The translations under genes were made by a program, and so were the position numbers. DNA of 64,000 nt, taken from contig NZ_CP066369.1 of the NCBI RefSeq assembly GCF_016406305.1, positions 3,490,501 through 3,554,500 on the forward strand, in the 5' to 3' direction. This document shows, piece by piece, positions 10,795 to 19,375 of this stretch. Position 1 is the first letter of the stretch; each line of letters opens with the position of its first letter. The notes beneath the pieces were generated by a model. It saw only the letters and a list, made by a program, of their open reading frames with translations. It was not told where the DNA came from and ran no database searches. The stretch is from Shewanella putrefaciens. Lineage in GTDB: Bacteria; Pseudomonadota; Gammaproteobacteria; Enterobacterales; Shewanellaceae.

Positions 10795-11040
10795 AACATA
10801 CTACCAATAGCAATAACGCCCACAGATTACGCCTATATTTAACCTCTTTTACAGTGAAAAATTATTTAGATTGTCAAAAAGTGAATTAGCCCTCAATAAC
10901 TCAGTAGCATGCTTGCAATTAACACAGGCTTCATTTTATTCAACTATATGAATAACTGTGCAGAAATATTATGCAAAATATTGATTTAACATGTAAAAAC
11001 CATTTAAATAGAGTGTTCGTCGTCATCAGTCGTAACTGAG

Positions 11041-11859
11041 CTATACCCCATGATCGCCTAACCGAAATCGCTGTGGCGTCATCCCAAAACGCTCCTTGAA
11101 GGCTTTGATATAAGATGAATCATTTTGATAACCAATTTGGTGGGCCACATTCTGTATTGATAGATCAGTGGCCAATAACGACAGCGAATAGATCAGTCGC
11201 AAATGTTGACGCCATAATCCGAATGAAGAACCAAACTCCCTCACAAATAACCTCGACAATGTTCGTTCCGATGCCCCAACCATCTCCCCCCATTTTGCTA
11301 AAGAGAAATCTAAAGCTGGCGTTTGGGTTAAATGCTCAAAAATCAATTTGAGACGCCTATCTTGCGGTATCAGTAACTTAAACGTCTGTCCTTCCGCACT
11401 ATTAATTTGATCGTATAACACCTCAAGCAAACGCAGTATTGGCGCCTGAACCATTGGATCAACATTCATTGGGGTAATAAAAGCACATTGTTTTCTGAGC
11501 GTTAACACTAACTCCCTTAGAAAAGCACTCATAGCGACGGGTTTAATCGTGGCGCCATAATCTCGGCCGTACATAGGATTCAAATAGACGCCAATAAAGC
11601 AGGTATCTGTAATCGCAACAGACTCATGCATGACACCTGCTGGCACAAAAAGCGCTGTGGTATGGGGGACTAAAAACAGTGCCCCATTTGCCTCAGTCTG
11701 CAACAAACCTTGGAGCGGAAAAATAAGCTGATGCCAGCAGTGCTGGTGTAAAACATCCACATAACCCTTCTGCATCTCAATCGTTTTTACAAAAGAAGGC
11801 ATATTAGGCGCTTGCTCAATCATGGCGTTAATTGAATCGAGTTGTCGGTTTAGCATCAT
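11041..11859 (-). CDS. AraC family transcriptional regulator
   Basis: A 272-aa regulator with an N-terminal cupin-like sensing domain (about 20-110, HQHCWHQLIFPLQG) and a C-terminal pair of helix-turn-helix motifs (about 175-268) ending in the AraC signature IGYQNDSSYIKAFKERFGM. It is divergent from a glutamine amidotransferase gene with about 80 bases between the two starts, so it probably controls that gene and itself. The effector is unknown. Confidence 0.9.
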   Translation of the reverse strand: MMLNRQLDSINAMIEQAPNMPSFVKTIEMQKGYVDVLHQHCWHQLIFPLQGLLQTEANGALFLVPHTTALFVPAGVMHESVAITDTCFIGVYLNPMYGRDYGATIKPVAMSAFLRELVLTLRKQCAFITPMNVDPMVQAPILRLLEVLYDQINSAEGQTFKLLIPQDRRLKLIFEHLTQTPALDFSLAKWGEMVGASERTLSRLFVREFGSSFGLWRQHLRLIYSLSLLATDLSIQNVAHQIGYQNDSSYIKAFKERFGMTPQRFRLGDHGV

Positions 11860-11940
11860 TACTTGTCCATATGACGTTATTCAGCCAAATACAACGGATT
11901 GTAGCATAGCGTTACCCCATAAAAGACACAGGAAAACTCG

Positions 11941-12657
11941 ATGCACATTCATTGCATTATCCATGAAAGCTATGAAGGTCCAGGCTATTTTAGCGATTGG
12001 GCCGCAAGCAAAAACTACAGTATGAGCTTTAGCAAAGTCTATCTAGATGAAGCTTTACCCGAAAATAGTGATAGTTTTGATCTGTTAATTGTCCTCGGCG
12101 GCCCCCAGTCTCCCGCGACATGCCAAAGTGATTGTTCATATTTTGATAGCCAAGCAGAACAAAAGCTTATCAGACAAGCTATCCAAACAAATAAAGCCGT
12201 TGTAGGGGTTTGCCTTGGGGCGCAGTTAATCGGCGAAGCATTAGGTGCCCGTTATCAAAAGAGCCCACATGCCGAGATTGGTTACTTCCCCATTGAACTG
12301 ACGGCGGCAGGAAGAAGTGATATTAGCCTTAAGACATTTTCGGCCACTGAAGTGGTCGGTCACTGGCATAACGATATGCCAGGCCTCACTCCCGATTGCG
12401 AAGTGCTCGCCACGAGTGCAGCTTGCCCGCGACAAATTGTACGTTACACAAATTTAGTCTTTGGATTTCAATGCCATCTTGAATTTATCAGTAGCCAATT
12501 AACGCCACTCATTGCCCAAGAAAATGCTTTTTCTAGCAAACAGAAAATGCCATATATTCAAAGCCCTGAGTTCATCTTAGGGCAATCAACGACTCGAATG
12601 AATCAGTTGCTGGGGCATTTTTTAGATAATCTAGTCTTAGCCTATCAAGCCGTATAA
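11941..12657 (+). CDS. Class I glutamine amidotransferase-like protein
   Basis: A 238-aa stand-alone glutaminase domain of the GMP-synthase-like type. The triad is intact: the nucleophile elbow GVCLGAQ carries Cys91, and the CHLEF motif supplies His179 and Glu181. The LGGPQSPAT segment (52-60) forms the usual oxyanion strand. Members hydrolyse glutamine or gamma-glutamyl compounds and pass on or release ammonia; no synthetase partner is adjacent. It is divergently paired with the AraC regulator. A role in gamma-glutamyl amine or peptide breakdown is possible but is inference. Confidence 0.88.
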   Translation: MHIHCIIHESYEGPGYFSDWAASKNYSMSFSKVYLDEALPENSDSFDLLIVLGGPQSPATCQSDCSYFDSQAEQKLIRQAIQTNKAVVGVCLGAQLIGEALGARYQKSPHAEIGYFPIELTAAGRSDISLKTFSATEVVGHWHNDMPGLTPDCEVLATSAACPRQIVRYTNLVFGFQCHLEFISSQLTPLIAQENAFSSKQKMPYIQSPEFILGQSTTRMNQLLGHFLDNLVLAYQAV

Positions 12658-12671
12658 GAATAAAGCCAACA

Positions 12672-12702
12672 CAAAAACGCCAGCTAACTTAGCTGGCGTT
12701 TT
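12672..12702. terminator. Bidirectional terminator between amidotransferase gene and opgD
   Basis: The stem ACGCCAGCTAA/TTAGCTGGCGT has AAAA on the left and TTTT on the right, between two converging genes. Confidence 0.88.
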
Positions 12703-12724
12703 AGATTAATGACTCACAAATCGC

Positions 12725-14407
12725 TTATTGCAGATGACCCGCGTTGTGCAATTCACGATCATCCTTAGCAGGCGGAGTCCACTGGTACATCCAAGTCTCA
12801 GACAATGGCTGACCATCGACTTCCAAATAGACTCTCAGGTTAATCGGCTCTGTGCCGTCTCCGGGTGGCACTACGTCAAACATAGCGCGATAACCATTAA
12901 TCGACGCTAACGGACGCGCTGATTCAATTTCCACTTTACCTTCAGATGCTGTGATCACCGCTTTAACTTGGGTGTCTTTACCTATCATAGGCAAAGTGCC
13001 GCCCGCGAAATCCACCACAAAACGCTTACTGTAGTATTTGCGTTTCTGGCCAACTACGCCGCCAATCCCGGTGAAGGTATCGACAACCCGAGCACGGGGT
13101 GACTGAACCGGTGGAATGCCGCCCCAGTACATGTTGTAGCTGTATAGCAATTCTTGACCTGGCAGGATAGGCTCAGCAGGATTCCAGAAGGCCACTATGT
13201 TATCGAAGGTTTCATCTAAGGTTGGAATTTCCACTAACTGTACCGAACCTTTACCCCAGTTACCCGTTGGTTCGATCCACAGGCTCGGACGTTTTTCATA
13301 GAAAACACCGTCATCCTGATAATGATCGAAGTTACGATCCCGCTGCAGTAAACCAAAACCCTTTGGATTTTCATCGCTATAGGCATTGAATCGCAGATTT
13401 TCTGGGTTAGCTAGCGGACGCCAAATCCATTCACCGTTGCCCGTGTGCATGGCTAAGCCATCGGTATCATGAATTTCTGGACGCCAGTCGTAACCGGTGC
13501 GGCGATCATTTTCACCGACCATATACATACTCGTTAGCGGTGCAACCCCTAAACGCTCGATGGCTTTACGTGGATAAATCGCCACATCCACCTTCATCTT
13601 TAAACGCTCACCCGGCTCGATATCGAAGCGATAAGCTCCAGTCACGCTCGGTGAGTCAAGCAAGGCATAAACAGTTGCAATATTAGAACCTGGTTGTGGC
13701 TTCTCTAACCAGAAGTGGGTAAACATTGGAAACTCTTCAGGTTTTGGTAAAGCCGTATCTACAGCTAAACCACGGGCTGACAAGCCGTACTGCATTTCTT
13801 GGCCTACCGCACGGAAATAGCTAGCCCCTAAGAAGGCGACCACGTCGCGTTGCCAGTCGGTATTAAACTGCATTCTAAAGCCAGCAAAACCGAGATCTTT
13901 TGGCAGCTGACTGCCCTTCACTTTAGATTTGCCATAGTCAAACATCGAGGGTGAGTATTCGATAAGCTCCGCTTTTCCCCCATCAAGCTCATAGATGTGG
14001 ACTGGCGTATCAAAATAGAGGCCTAAGTGAAACAGTTCGGCGCGAAACTCTGAATCATCCTCACGCCACATGGCGGCCTTTTTCTTATAATGGAATTGCT
14101 GGTAATCATCCCAGCTCATGCCCTGTAAGCTCTTAGGCAATTCACCCTTATGGCTGACATAGGGCCCTGATGCTAGCGTATGGGCATAGCCTTTTAGCCA
14201 AGCATAGCTAAATGCTTCACCCTCTTGCGGTGTGCTAACCTTGCTAGCCGCACAGGCCGAGAGACTCAGTAATACGCTGCAGGTCAGCAATACACTGCCA
14301 ACCATACGTTGTAGGCGACCGCGGTGAGATTTAGCTTCAACCGATGAGGGTATTAGCCTAGTTCCACGGTTAACATTTCTTTGTTCGGGAAATAAATTGG
14401 GTTGCAT
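12725..14407 (-). CDS. opgD: Glucan biosynthesis protein D (MdoG/OpgG family)
   Basis: A periplasmic protein of osmoregulated periplasmic glucan (OPG) synthesis, about 560 aa from the ATG at 14407. Strong matches to remembered E. coli OpgD include FLGASYFRAVGQEMQYGLSA, the ENPKGFGLLQRDRNFDHYQD region and the C-terminal SETWMYQWTPPAKDDRE. The leader holds a lipobox-like LSAC (Cys52 from this start), unlike the Tat signal of E. coli OpgD, so this one may be a lipoprotein. The start is uncertain: the frame is open to 14545, and an ATG at 14305 would give a compact 18-residue lipoprotein signal; none has a strong ribosome site. opgH and opgG are not adjacent. Confidence 0.88.
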   Translation of the reverse strand: MQPNLFPEQRNVNRGTRLIPSSVEAKSHRGRLQRMVGSVLLTCSVLLSLSACAASKVSTPQEGEAFSYAWLKGYAHTLASGPYVSHKGELPKSLQGMSWDDYQQFHYKKKAAMWREDDSEFRAELFHLGLYFDTPVHIYELDGGKAELIEYSPSMFDYGKSKVKGSQLPKDLGFAGFRMQFNTDWQRDVVAFLGASYFRAVGQEMQYGLSARGLAVDTALPKPEEFPMFTHFWLEKPQPGSNIATVYALLDSPSVTGAYRFDIEPGERLKMKVDVAIYPRKAIERLGVAPLTSMYMVGENDRRTGYDWRPEIHDTDGLAMHTGNGEWIWRPLANPENLRFNAYSDENPKGFGLLQRDRNFDHYQDDGVFYEKRPSLWIEPTGNWGKGSVQLVEIPTLDETFDNIVAFWNPAEPILPGQELLYSYNMYWGGIPPVQSPRARVVDTFTGIGGVVGQKRKYYSKRFVVDFAGGTLPMIGKDTQVKAVITASEGKVEIESARPLASINGYRAMFDVVPPGDGTEPINLRVYLEVDGQPLSETWMYQWTPPAKDDRELHNAGHLQ

Positions 14408-14613
14408 AAGCAGACTCTGAATTGGTGTAACTTCCTGACACTTCTCTGCAAATTTAAGCGTTATTGCAGTGACTGCCCTGTGGAGAACTGTGAATGACAG
14501 TGATAAACATACCTCTATCTCCATCAGTTCGCCAGAATCTAACATAATTTCGATACAATGGAATATGGCTCGACAACAATATTCAATACTGACGCCAGTT
14601 TATGAAAATAGTA

Positions 14614-14640
14614 TTAAAAAGGGCTACACAATGTAGCCCC
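14614..14640 (-). terminator. Terminator after the cstA-like gene
   Basis: On the minus strand the hairpin GGGCTACATTGTGTAGCCC is followed by TTTTT. It lies 28 bases beyond the cstA-like stop codon. Confidence 0.85.
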
Positions 14641-14667
14641 TGATAAACGGTGAATCACCAACTAAAA

Positions 14668-16140
14668 TTACTTCAGATCGACAGCCACTTTACGTCTGTT
14701 ATGGGCAATAATCAGTGCTATGAGGCAGATAACGCCCACCGCAATCCCCACAGGTTGGCTCAAAGATTGAGGTAAACCAAGCCCTATGCCCGCGGTAACG
14801 ATATAGGAAACCGTCACACAGGTTCCAGCTATTGCAGGTAAACTCACAATCCAATGGAAAGTGCCTCTATCGAATAAATATTTAGTCGCTAGCCACAATA
14901 CACTGGTCGATAACAACATATTTGAGAAGGCAAAGTAGCGCCAAATCAATGAGAAATCGATCTTTGTCATAAAGTAAGCAATGGTAAGGATCGGGGCTGC
15001 TACTAATAAACGATTACGCATACTCTGTGGAATATTAAATGCGTCAATGATCGTTAAACGTAAGGATCTAAAAGCAGTATCTCCCGAAGTGATAGGGAAT
15101 ACAGCAACAGCAACAATCGCCATCACGCCGCCCAGAACACCAAGATAAGTTGTCGCCACTTGATTAACCACTAAGCCAGGACCCCCCTGATCCAGCAGGC
15201 TCTTCAGTTCAACATATCCTCCAGGGAAAGCGGCAATACCCGCAGTAGCCCAGACACATGCCACAATACCTTCAGCAACCATAGCGCCATAATAAACGGG
15301 ACGAACATATTTCTCGTTGGTTAAACAGCGAGCCATAATCGGTGCTTGAGTCGAATGGAAACCACTAATTGCACCACAAGTAATAGTCACAAACAGCAGT
15401 GGCCATACAGGTAAACCATCAGGGTTAGGCTCGAGTAAGTCATTGTTATAATGACTATGATCAAAATAGGCAAACACATCACCCATTTCTGGTAACTGCG
15501 GAGCATGGAGCATTAATGCAACTGCAATTGACGTGGTCATAACGACCATTAACAAACCAAATGCGGGATATAACTTAGTAATGATCTTATCAATCGGCAG
15601 CATAGTTGCTAAAAAGTAATAAGCTAAAATCACTAATACCCAGAAGGTGTTATTGCCAAAAATGGTGTCTTTAAAGTAATCCAGATTACTCAAAAGTCCC
15701 GCTGGGCTCATAATAAACACCACGCCCACAAAAAACAGCAACATAGCCGTAAAGAGCAGCATCACGCCTTTAAAGTAAATATTAAAGTAATGCCCCGCAA
15801 TTTCCGGCAGACTTTTGCCATCTTCCTTAATACTGAGTACACCCGAAAAGTAATCGTGTACAGCACCACCAATAATATTGCCAAGCACAATCCAGACCAA
15901 AGCAATAGGACCATAGAGAGCACCCAGAATAGGACCAAAAATCGGCCCCACACCAGCCACATTGAGGAACTGGATCAAAAACGCTTTAAAGGGGTGAACA
16001 GGAACATAATCCACGCCATCTTTAAATCTGGCTTGAGGAGTAAGAGCCTTAGGATCGATACCCGCTTGGCGTTCAACAAATGGACTGTAAAACCGATATG
16101 CAAGCGCTAACAGCGCAAGGCAAATGAAGAAAATTAACAT
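14668..16140 (-). CDS. cstA: CstA family carbon starvation/pyruvate carrier (short form)
   Basis: A 490-aa polytopic inner-membrane protein of the CstA family, which imports pyruvate and possibly peptides. Family motifs seen include the N-terminal DYVPVHPFKAFLIQFLNVAG and ITCGAISGFHSTQAPIMARC. It is about 200 residues shorter than E. coli CstA or BtsT, matching the shorter branch of the family rather than a truncation, since both ends look complete. It is monocistronic. About 225 bases of upstream DNA hold no regulator binding site I could call. Substrate is inferred from the family. Confidence 0.85.
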   Translation of the reverse strand: MLIFFICLALLALAYRFYSPFVERQAGIDPKALTPQARFKDGVDYVPVHPFKAFLIQFLNVAGVGPIFGPILGALYGPIALVWIVLGNIIGGAVHDYFSGVLSIKEDGKSLPEIAGHYFNIYFKGVMLLFTAMLLFFVGVVFIMSPAGLLSNLDYFKDTIFGNNTFWVLVILAYYFLATMLPIDKIITKLYPAFGLLMVVMTTSIAVALMLHAPQLPEMGDVFAYFDHSHYNNDLLEPNPDGLPVWPLLFVTITCGAISGFHSTQAPIMARCLTNEKYVRPVYYGAMVAEGIVACVWATAGIAAFPGGYVELKSLLDQGGPGLVVNQVATTYLGVLGGVMAIVAVAVFPITSGDTAFRSLRLTIIDAFNIPQSMRNRLLVAAPILTIAYFMTKIDFSLIWRYFAFSNMLLSTSVLWLATKYLFDRGTFHWIVSLPAIAGTCVTVSYIVTAGIGLGLPQSLSQPVGIAVGVICLIALIIAHNRRKVAVDLK

Positions 16141-16365
16141 TATTTAATTACCCATACTTTAGTGGGAGATGATTAAATGACGAGTTTCATTGAGTTATGC
16201 GGTAAGGTCAAGCAACTCAGCATTAGACTAAAGTCGGGTTGATAAATCTAAATTTACGATAAGACTAGCTTATCTAAATAGATTTCTCAAATAATGTGTT
16301 CGCTAATATAAATCCAATCCCCTCGATAAGTGTTTAAGCCATTGGCCAGATAACCTGTTTAAACA

Positions 16366-16842
16366 TCAGCGCAGCACAAACTCGAACAATGGCGCAGCGT
16401 CATCCTCCTCTTGAATTAAACCATTCGAATTTACAAATCCGTGGCGTTGCAACACCCGCTGAGATGCGATGTTATGCTTCGCCACATGGGCAAAAAGCGG
16501 CCTTGAGGCGACTAAAGGTAAAAAAGCGCTCAAGGTTAACGTCGCCACCCCACGCCCCCAAAATGCGCGGTCAATCCAATAACCAATCAGCGCCTGTCCA
16601 TCCATATGCCAATGGCCGATATTTCCCACAAGCAGACCATCCACCTCTATCCCCAGTGCCAGCACAGACGCCTGCCCGAGAATATTTTGCTGCCAATGGG
16701 CAAAAAAAGCCTCGCGATCCCGCGGGGGAAACTGGGCCAATTGGCAAGCAATCGGATCCCGTTGATGGATAAAGAGTTGTTCAAGGTCGCTTTGCTTGAT
16801 TGGCCGTAGCGTCACATTCGACACGCTTGTCTGCTTTTCCAT
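16366..16842 (-). CDS. GNAT family N-acetyltransferase
   Basis: A 158-aa acetyltransferase of the RimJ/RimL-like branch. The acetyl-CoA pyrophosphate loop is visible as RAFWGRGVATLTLSAF, and the C-terminal NIASQRVLQRHGFVN motif is the usual cofactor-contacting helix. It starts at an ATG preceded by GTAGGGA. It is a single gene. Substrate (amine, protein N-terminus or antibiotic) cannot be predicted. Confidence 0.88.
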   Translation of the reverse strand: MEKQTSVSNVTLRPIKQSDLEQLFIHQRDPIACQLAQFPPRDREAFFAHWQQNILGQASVLALGIEVDGLLVGNIGHWHMDGQALIGYWIDRAFWGRGVATLTLSAFLPLVASRPLFAHVAKHNIASQRVLQRHGFVNSNGLIQEEDDAAPLFEFVLR

Positions 16843-16887
16843 CCTAAGTCCCTACTCGATTCAATTTCGTCATCACTCACTACCAAC

Positions 16888-16927
16888 TAAAAAAATGGGC
16901 GCATAACCCAAGCAGAGGTTAGCGCCC
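16888..16927 (-). terminator. Terminator after lrgB
   Basis: On the minus strand GGGCGCTAACC and GGTTATGCGCCC form an imperfect stem with an 8-base loop, followed by ATTTTTTT. It lies about 87 bases past the lrgB stop codon. Confidence 0.8.
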
Positions 16928-17013
16928 GAAGAGGTAAAACAAAATCATTAAAGCTGACGAAATTAAATTAAAGTCGAGATGGTTAACGCAAACTCACTAA
17001 TCACTCACAAAAA

Positions 17014-17748
17014 CTAACTGAAGATCACTGCAAACACCGGAGCGCCTAACACCATAGCAATACCGATAAAAATCATGGTTAAACTGGCGATAACGCCCTC
17101 CTGCTGGCCTAACTCGCTGGCTTTGGCGGCGCCAGCCCCATGGGCCGATGCCCCCAGCGCAACACCTTTACCTAGCGAGGTTCGAATATGCATCAGTTTA
17201 AATAAAGGTTCACACACTAACATGCCAATAATCCCTGTGATGAGTACCATCATGGCGGTAAGCTCTGGCACCCCACCAAATGCACCCGTCGCCTCCATCG
17301 CAAAGGGCGTTGAAACCGAGCGCACTAATAGACTCCTTGAAAGCTCAGCGGGAAGTGGCACCCACTTCACTAACAACCAACTCGAGATCATCCCCAAAAA
17401 TAGCCCTGCAACTACACCCAGAGTGAGAGTAAGTGGGTACTGACGGATCAACTGGCGTTCGCGGTAAATCGGCAGCGCAAAGGCGATGGTCGCCGGTGCC
17501 AACATGGCCATTAACCAATGGGTATATTCAAAATAGGTCGGTAAGGGAATATCTAAGTTAAATACCAATAAAGTGATCACCACAGGGGCGAATACTATCG
17601 GGGCTAGCCACCAGACTTTATGGCGTTGATATAAACGTTTAGCGGCAAAATAACTGCATAAGGTCAGCAATAGGCTAAGCAGTGCTAGCCCTGTTTGAGA
17701 AAACAATAACGAGGATAAACCCACAGTGCTTAGATCTAGGTTAGACAT
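17014..17748 (-). CDS. lrgB: LrgB/CidB family membrane protein
   Basis: A polytopic protein of about 244 aa in the LrgB family, which works with LrgA/CidA-type small membrane proteins in control of murein hydrolases, or, in more recent work on the family, in pyruvate or glycolate movement. Motifs seen: RSVSTPFAMEATGAFGGVPE and GVALGASAHGAGAAKASELG, both characteristic. The ATG at 17748 was chosen because it starts one base after the upstream gene's stop; the longer frame to 17778 would overlap that gene by 29 bases. It is co-transcribed with the CidA/LrgA gene and followed by a terminator. Confidence 0.9.
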   Translation of the reverse strand: MSNLDLSTVGLSSLLFSQTGLALLSLLLTLCSYFAAKRLYQRHKVWWLAPIVFAPVVITLLVFNLDIPLPTYFEYTHWLMAMLAPATIAFALPIYRERQLIRQYPLTLTLGVVAGLFLGMISSWLLVKWVPLPAELSRSLLVRSVSTPFAMEATGAFGGVPELTAMMVLITGIIGMLVCEPLFKLMHIRTSLGKGVALGASAHGAGAAKASELGQQEGVIASLTMIFIGIAMVLGAPVFAVIFS

Positions 17749-17749
17749 C

Positions 17750-18181
17750 CTAAATGGCCTTAGCATGGCGGCGAGCATGCTTCTTAATATTGAGCTGACG
17801 TTCGAAACGAAACACTCTGTCTACCACAAATCCGGTCCCCACCATCACACAGACACTGCCCATTATCAGCGTAAAAAGGATATTGACGCCATATTGCTCA
17901 AATAGTCCTTCATATTTGATAACGGATATCACAGGCGGAATAAAAAACAGTAATAACTCACCGATAAGCCATGCGGCGCCCAATTGCACAGCACTCTCAG
18001 GTATAAGTTTAGAGCCGAGTAAAATCAATAGCATGCCTAAACCAAGCACGCTACCCGGTATGGGTAAATGCGCCCAAATTGCCAGCCAGTGGCAAGCAAA
18101 GGACAACAAACAAAACAGACCTATTTGGATAAAGAGCAAAGCCCCATAGCGGCATCGACGTATTGCGGCTGGAAATAACAT
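17750..18181 (-). CDS. lrgA: CidA/LrgA family holin-like protein
   Basis: A 143-aa inner-membrane protein with four predicted hydrophobic segments and the family motif LPIPGSVLGLGMLLILL near residues 36-52. CidA/LrgA proteins are holin-like and operate with the LrgB/CidB partner encoded immediately downstream. The positively charged tail (KKHARRHAKAI) is typical. Whether it is CidA-like or LrgA-like cannot be decided. The divergent LysR gene is the likely regulator. Confidence 0.88.
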   Translation of the reverse strand: MLFPAAIRRCRYGALLFIQIGLFCLLSFACHWLAIWAHLPIPGSVLGLGMLLILLGSKLIPESAVQLGAAWLIGELLLFFIPPVISVIKYEGLFEQYGVNILFTLIMGSVCVMVGTGFVVDRVFRFERQLNIKKHARRHAKAI

Positions 18182-18268
18182 GACGTTCTCGATTGACTCT
18201 CAGTTTCTGTAGCGAACAGTTTCTATAGCGATAGTTTAGGCTTGCCTATTTAATAAAAAAAATGAATA

Positions 18269-18304
18269 TTAAGAATGCAATCCATAAATTTTAAGAATGC
18301 ATTC
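18269..18304. promoter_or_regulatory. Candidate LysR operator between lrgA and its regulator
   Basis: TTAAGAATGCA occurs twice (18269-18279 and 18291-18301) in direct orientation with a 22-base period, about two helical turns. Each copy sits in a GAATGCAWTC palindrome (18273-18282; 18295-18304, perfect). It lies 14-49 bases before the LysR start in a 136-base divergent promoter region. The site assignment is inference. Confidence 0.6.
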
Positions 18305-18317
18305 AAGGTGAGTAAAC

Positions 18318-19208
18318 ATGGATCTTAAAGTGATCCGCTATTTTATCGAAATCGTTGATGCGGGCGGTTTTGGTAAAGCAGGGGAAAAAGTACACCTCAC
18401 ACAGCCCGCCCTCTCCAAAGCCGTGCGGCAATTAGAGGATGAACTGGATCTGACCTTGCTGGAACGGGGCAAACGCGGCACTCAAGTGAAACTTACCCAA
18501 GCGGGAGAAGTCGTCTATCGCCACGGTAAAGAGTTGCTCGCGGGAAGACAGCGCATGCTCGCCGAACTCGCGGCGCAGCGCAGCTTAACCGCCGGTGAAC
18601 TCAATCTCGGATTAGCTCCACTGGGCAGCGCCGAAATTTTTGCCCCGATAATTGCCAAATATCGTCAGCAATACCCGCAAATAGAGATGCACTTGCTCGT
18701 TCGTGGCGGCGTTGAGCAAACCATTGCCATTCAAAAGGGGGAAATTGAACTCGCCACAGGGATTATCAACTTCGACGAGGGTTACGATGGCATTCGGGTA
18801 TTTAACGATCCTATGGTTGTCGTACTACCAAGGGAAAATGCGTTAGCTTCCAGAACTATGCTGTCGATTATCGATCTGAAGGAGCAGCCTCAGGTCATGT
18901 TTGAAACCGAGTATACTCTCTACCAATTAGTGCTTAAGGCCTGCCAGCTTGCGGGATTTACTCCCCAAAATATCACCCGTGTCAGCCAAGCCGATTTTGG
19001 TATCGCCTTAGTGGCAGCGGGCACGGGAGTGATGATACTGCCGCGCTCAATCGCACGGCGTTATAGTGTCGCCGGAGTCGTTAATATTCCGCTAGCGAGT
19101 GACGAACTGCGTTGGGAGTTGTCACTCTTTTGGCGTAGAGATCAAGTGTTATCCTTCGCGGCCAAGGCCATGATTAGCTTGGTCGAGAAACACTTAGCCC
19201 ATAAATAA
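18318..19208 (+). CDS. LysR family regulator of the lrgAB-like operon
   Basis: A 296-aa LysR-type regulator. The N-terminal winged helix (residues 1-60, with FGKAGEKVHLTQPALSKAVRQ) and the substrate-binding-like effector domain (about 90-290) are both complete. It is transcribed divergently from the CidA/LrgA-LrgB pair, the same arrangement as cidR-cidAB in Gram-positive bacteria, so regulation of that pair is likely, perhaps in response to acetate or pyruvate. The start is supported by AAGGTGAG upstream. Confidence 0.9.
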   Translation: MDLKVIRYFIEIVDAGGFGKAGEKVHLTQPALSKAVRQLEDELDLTLLERGKRGTQVKLTQAGEVVYRHGKELLAGRQRMLAELAAQRSLTAGELNLGLAPLGSAEIFAPIIAKYRQQYPQIEMHLLVRGGVEQTIAIQKGEIELATGIINFDEGYDGIRVFNDPMVVVLPRENALASRTMLSIIDLKEQPQVMFETEYTLYQLVLKACQLAGFTPQNITRVSQADFGIALVAAGTGVMILPRSIARRYSVAGVVNIPLASDELRWELSLFWRRDQVLSFAAKAMISLVEKHLAHK

Positions 19209-19249
19209 TGTCCACTTTTGGCGTTGCTCTTCCGCGTAAATTGCAACCT

Positions 19250-19375
19250 GAGCACCCCAGACTCTGGGGCGCTCATGACTCTGAAGCTTAAAGCTCTGAT
19301 ATTTGAAGCTCTGAAACCCTGAAGCTTTTAATTCAGGGCCCTGAAGCTCCAAATTCGAGGCTCTGGGACTCAGTT
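19250..19375. repeat. Hairpin plus short CTGAAGCT-type degenerate repeats
   Basis: A strong hairpin without a T tract (GAGC, CCCCAGA, TCTGGGG, GCTC; 19250-19274) is followed by degenerate copies of CTGAAGCT or CTCTGAA near 19281, 19303, 19310, 19320 and 19341. No protein was recognised. It lies between converging genes. Confidence 0.55.

Noticed and set aside
16389..16772. 127-codon frame antisense to the GNAT gene
   Set aside because: A shadow of the acetyltransferase gene in the opposite frame; the GNAT motifs decide in favour of the minus strand.
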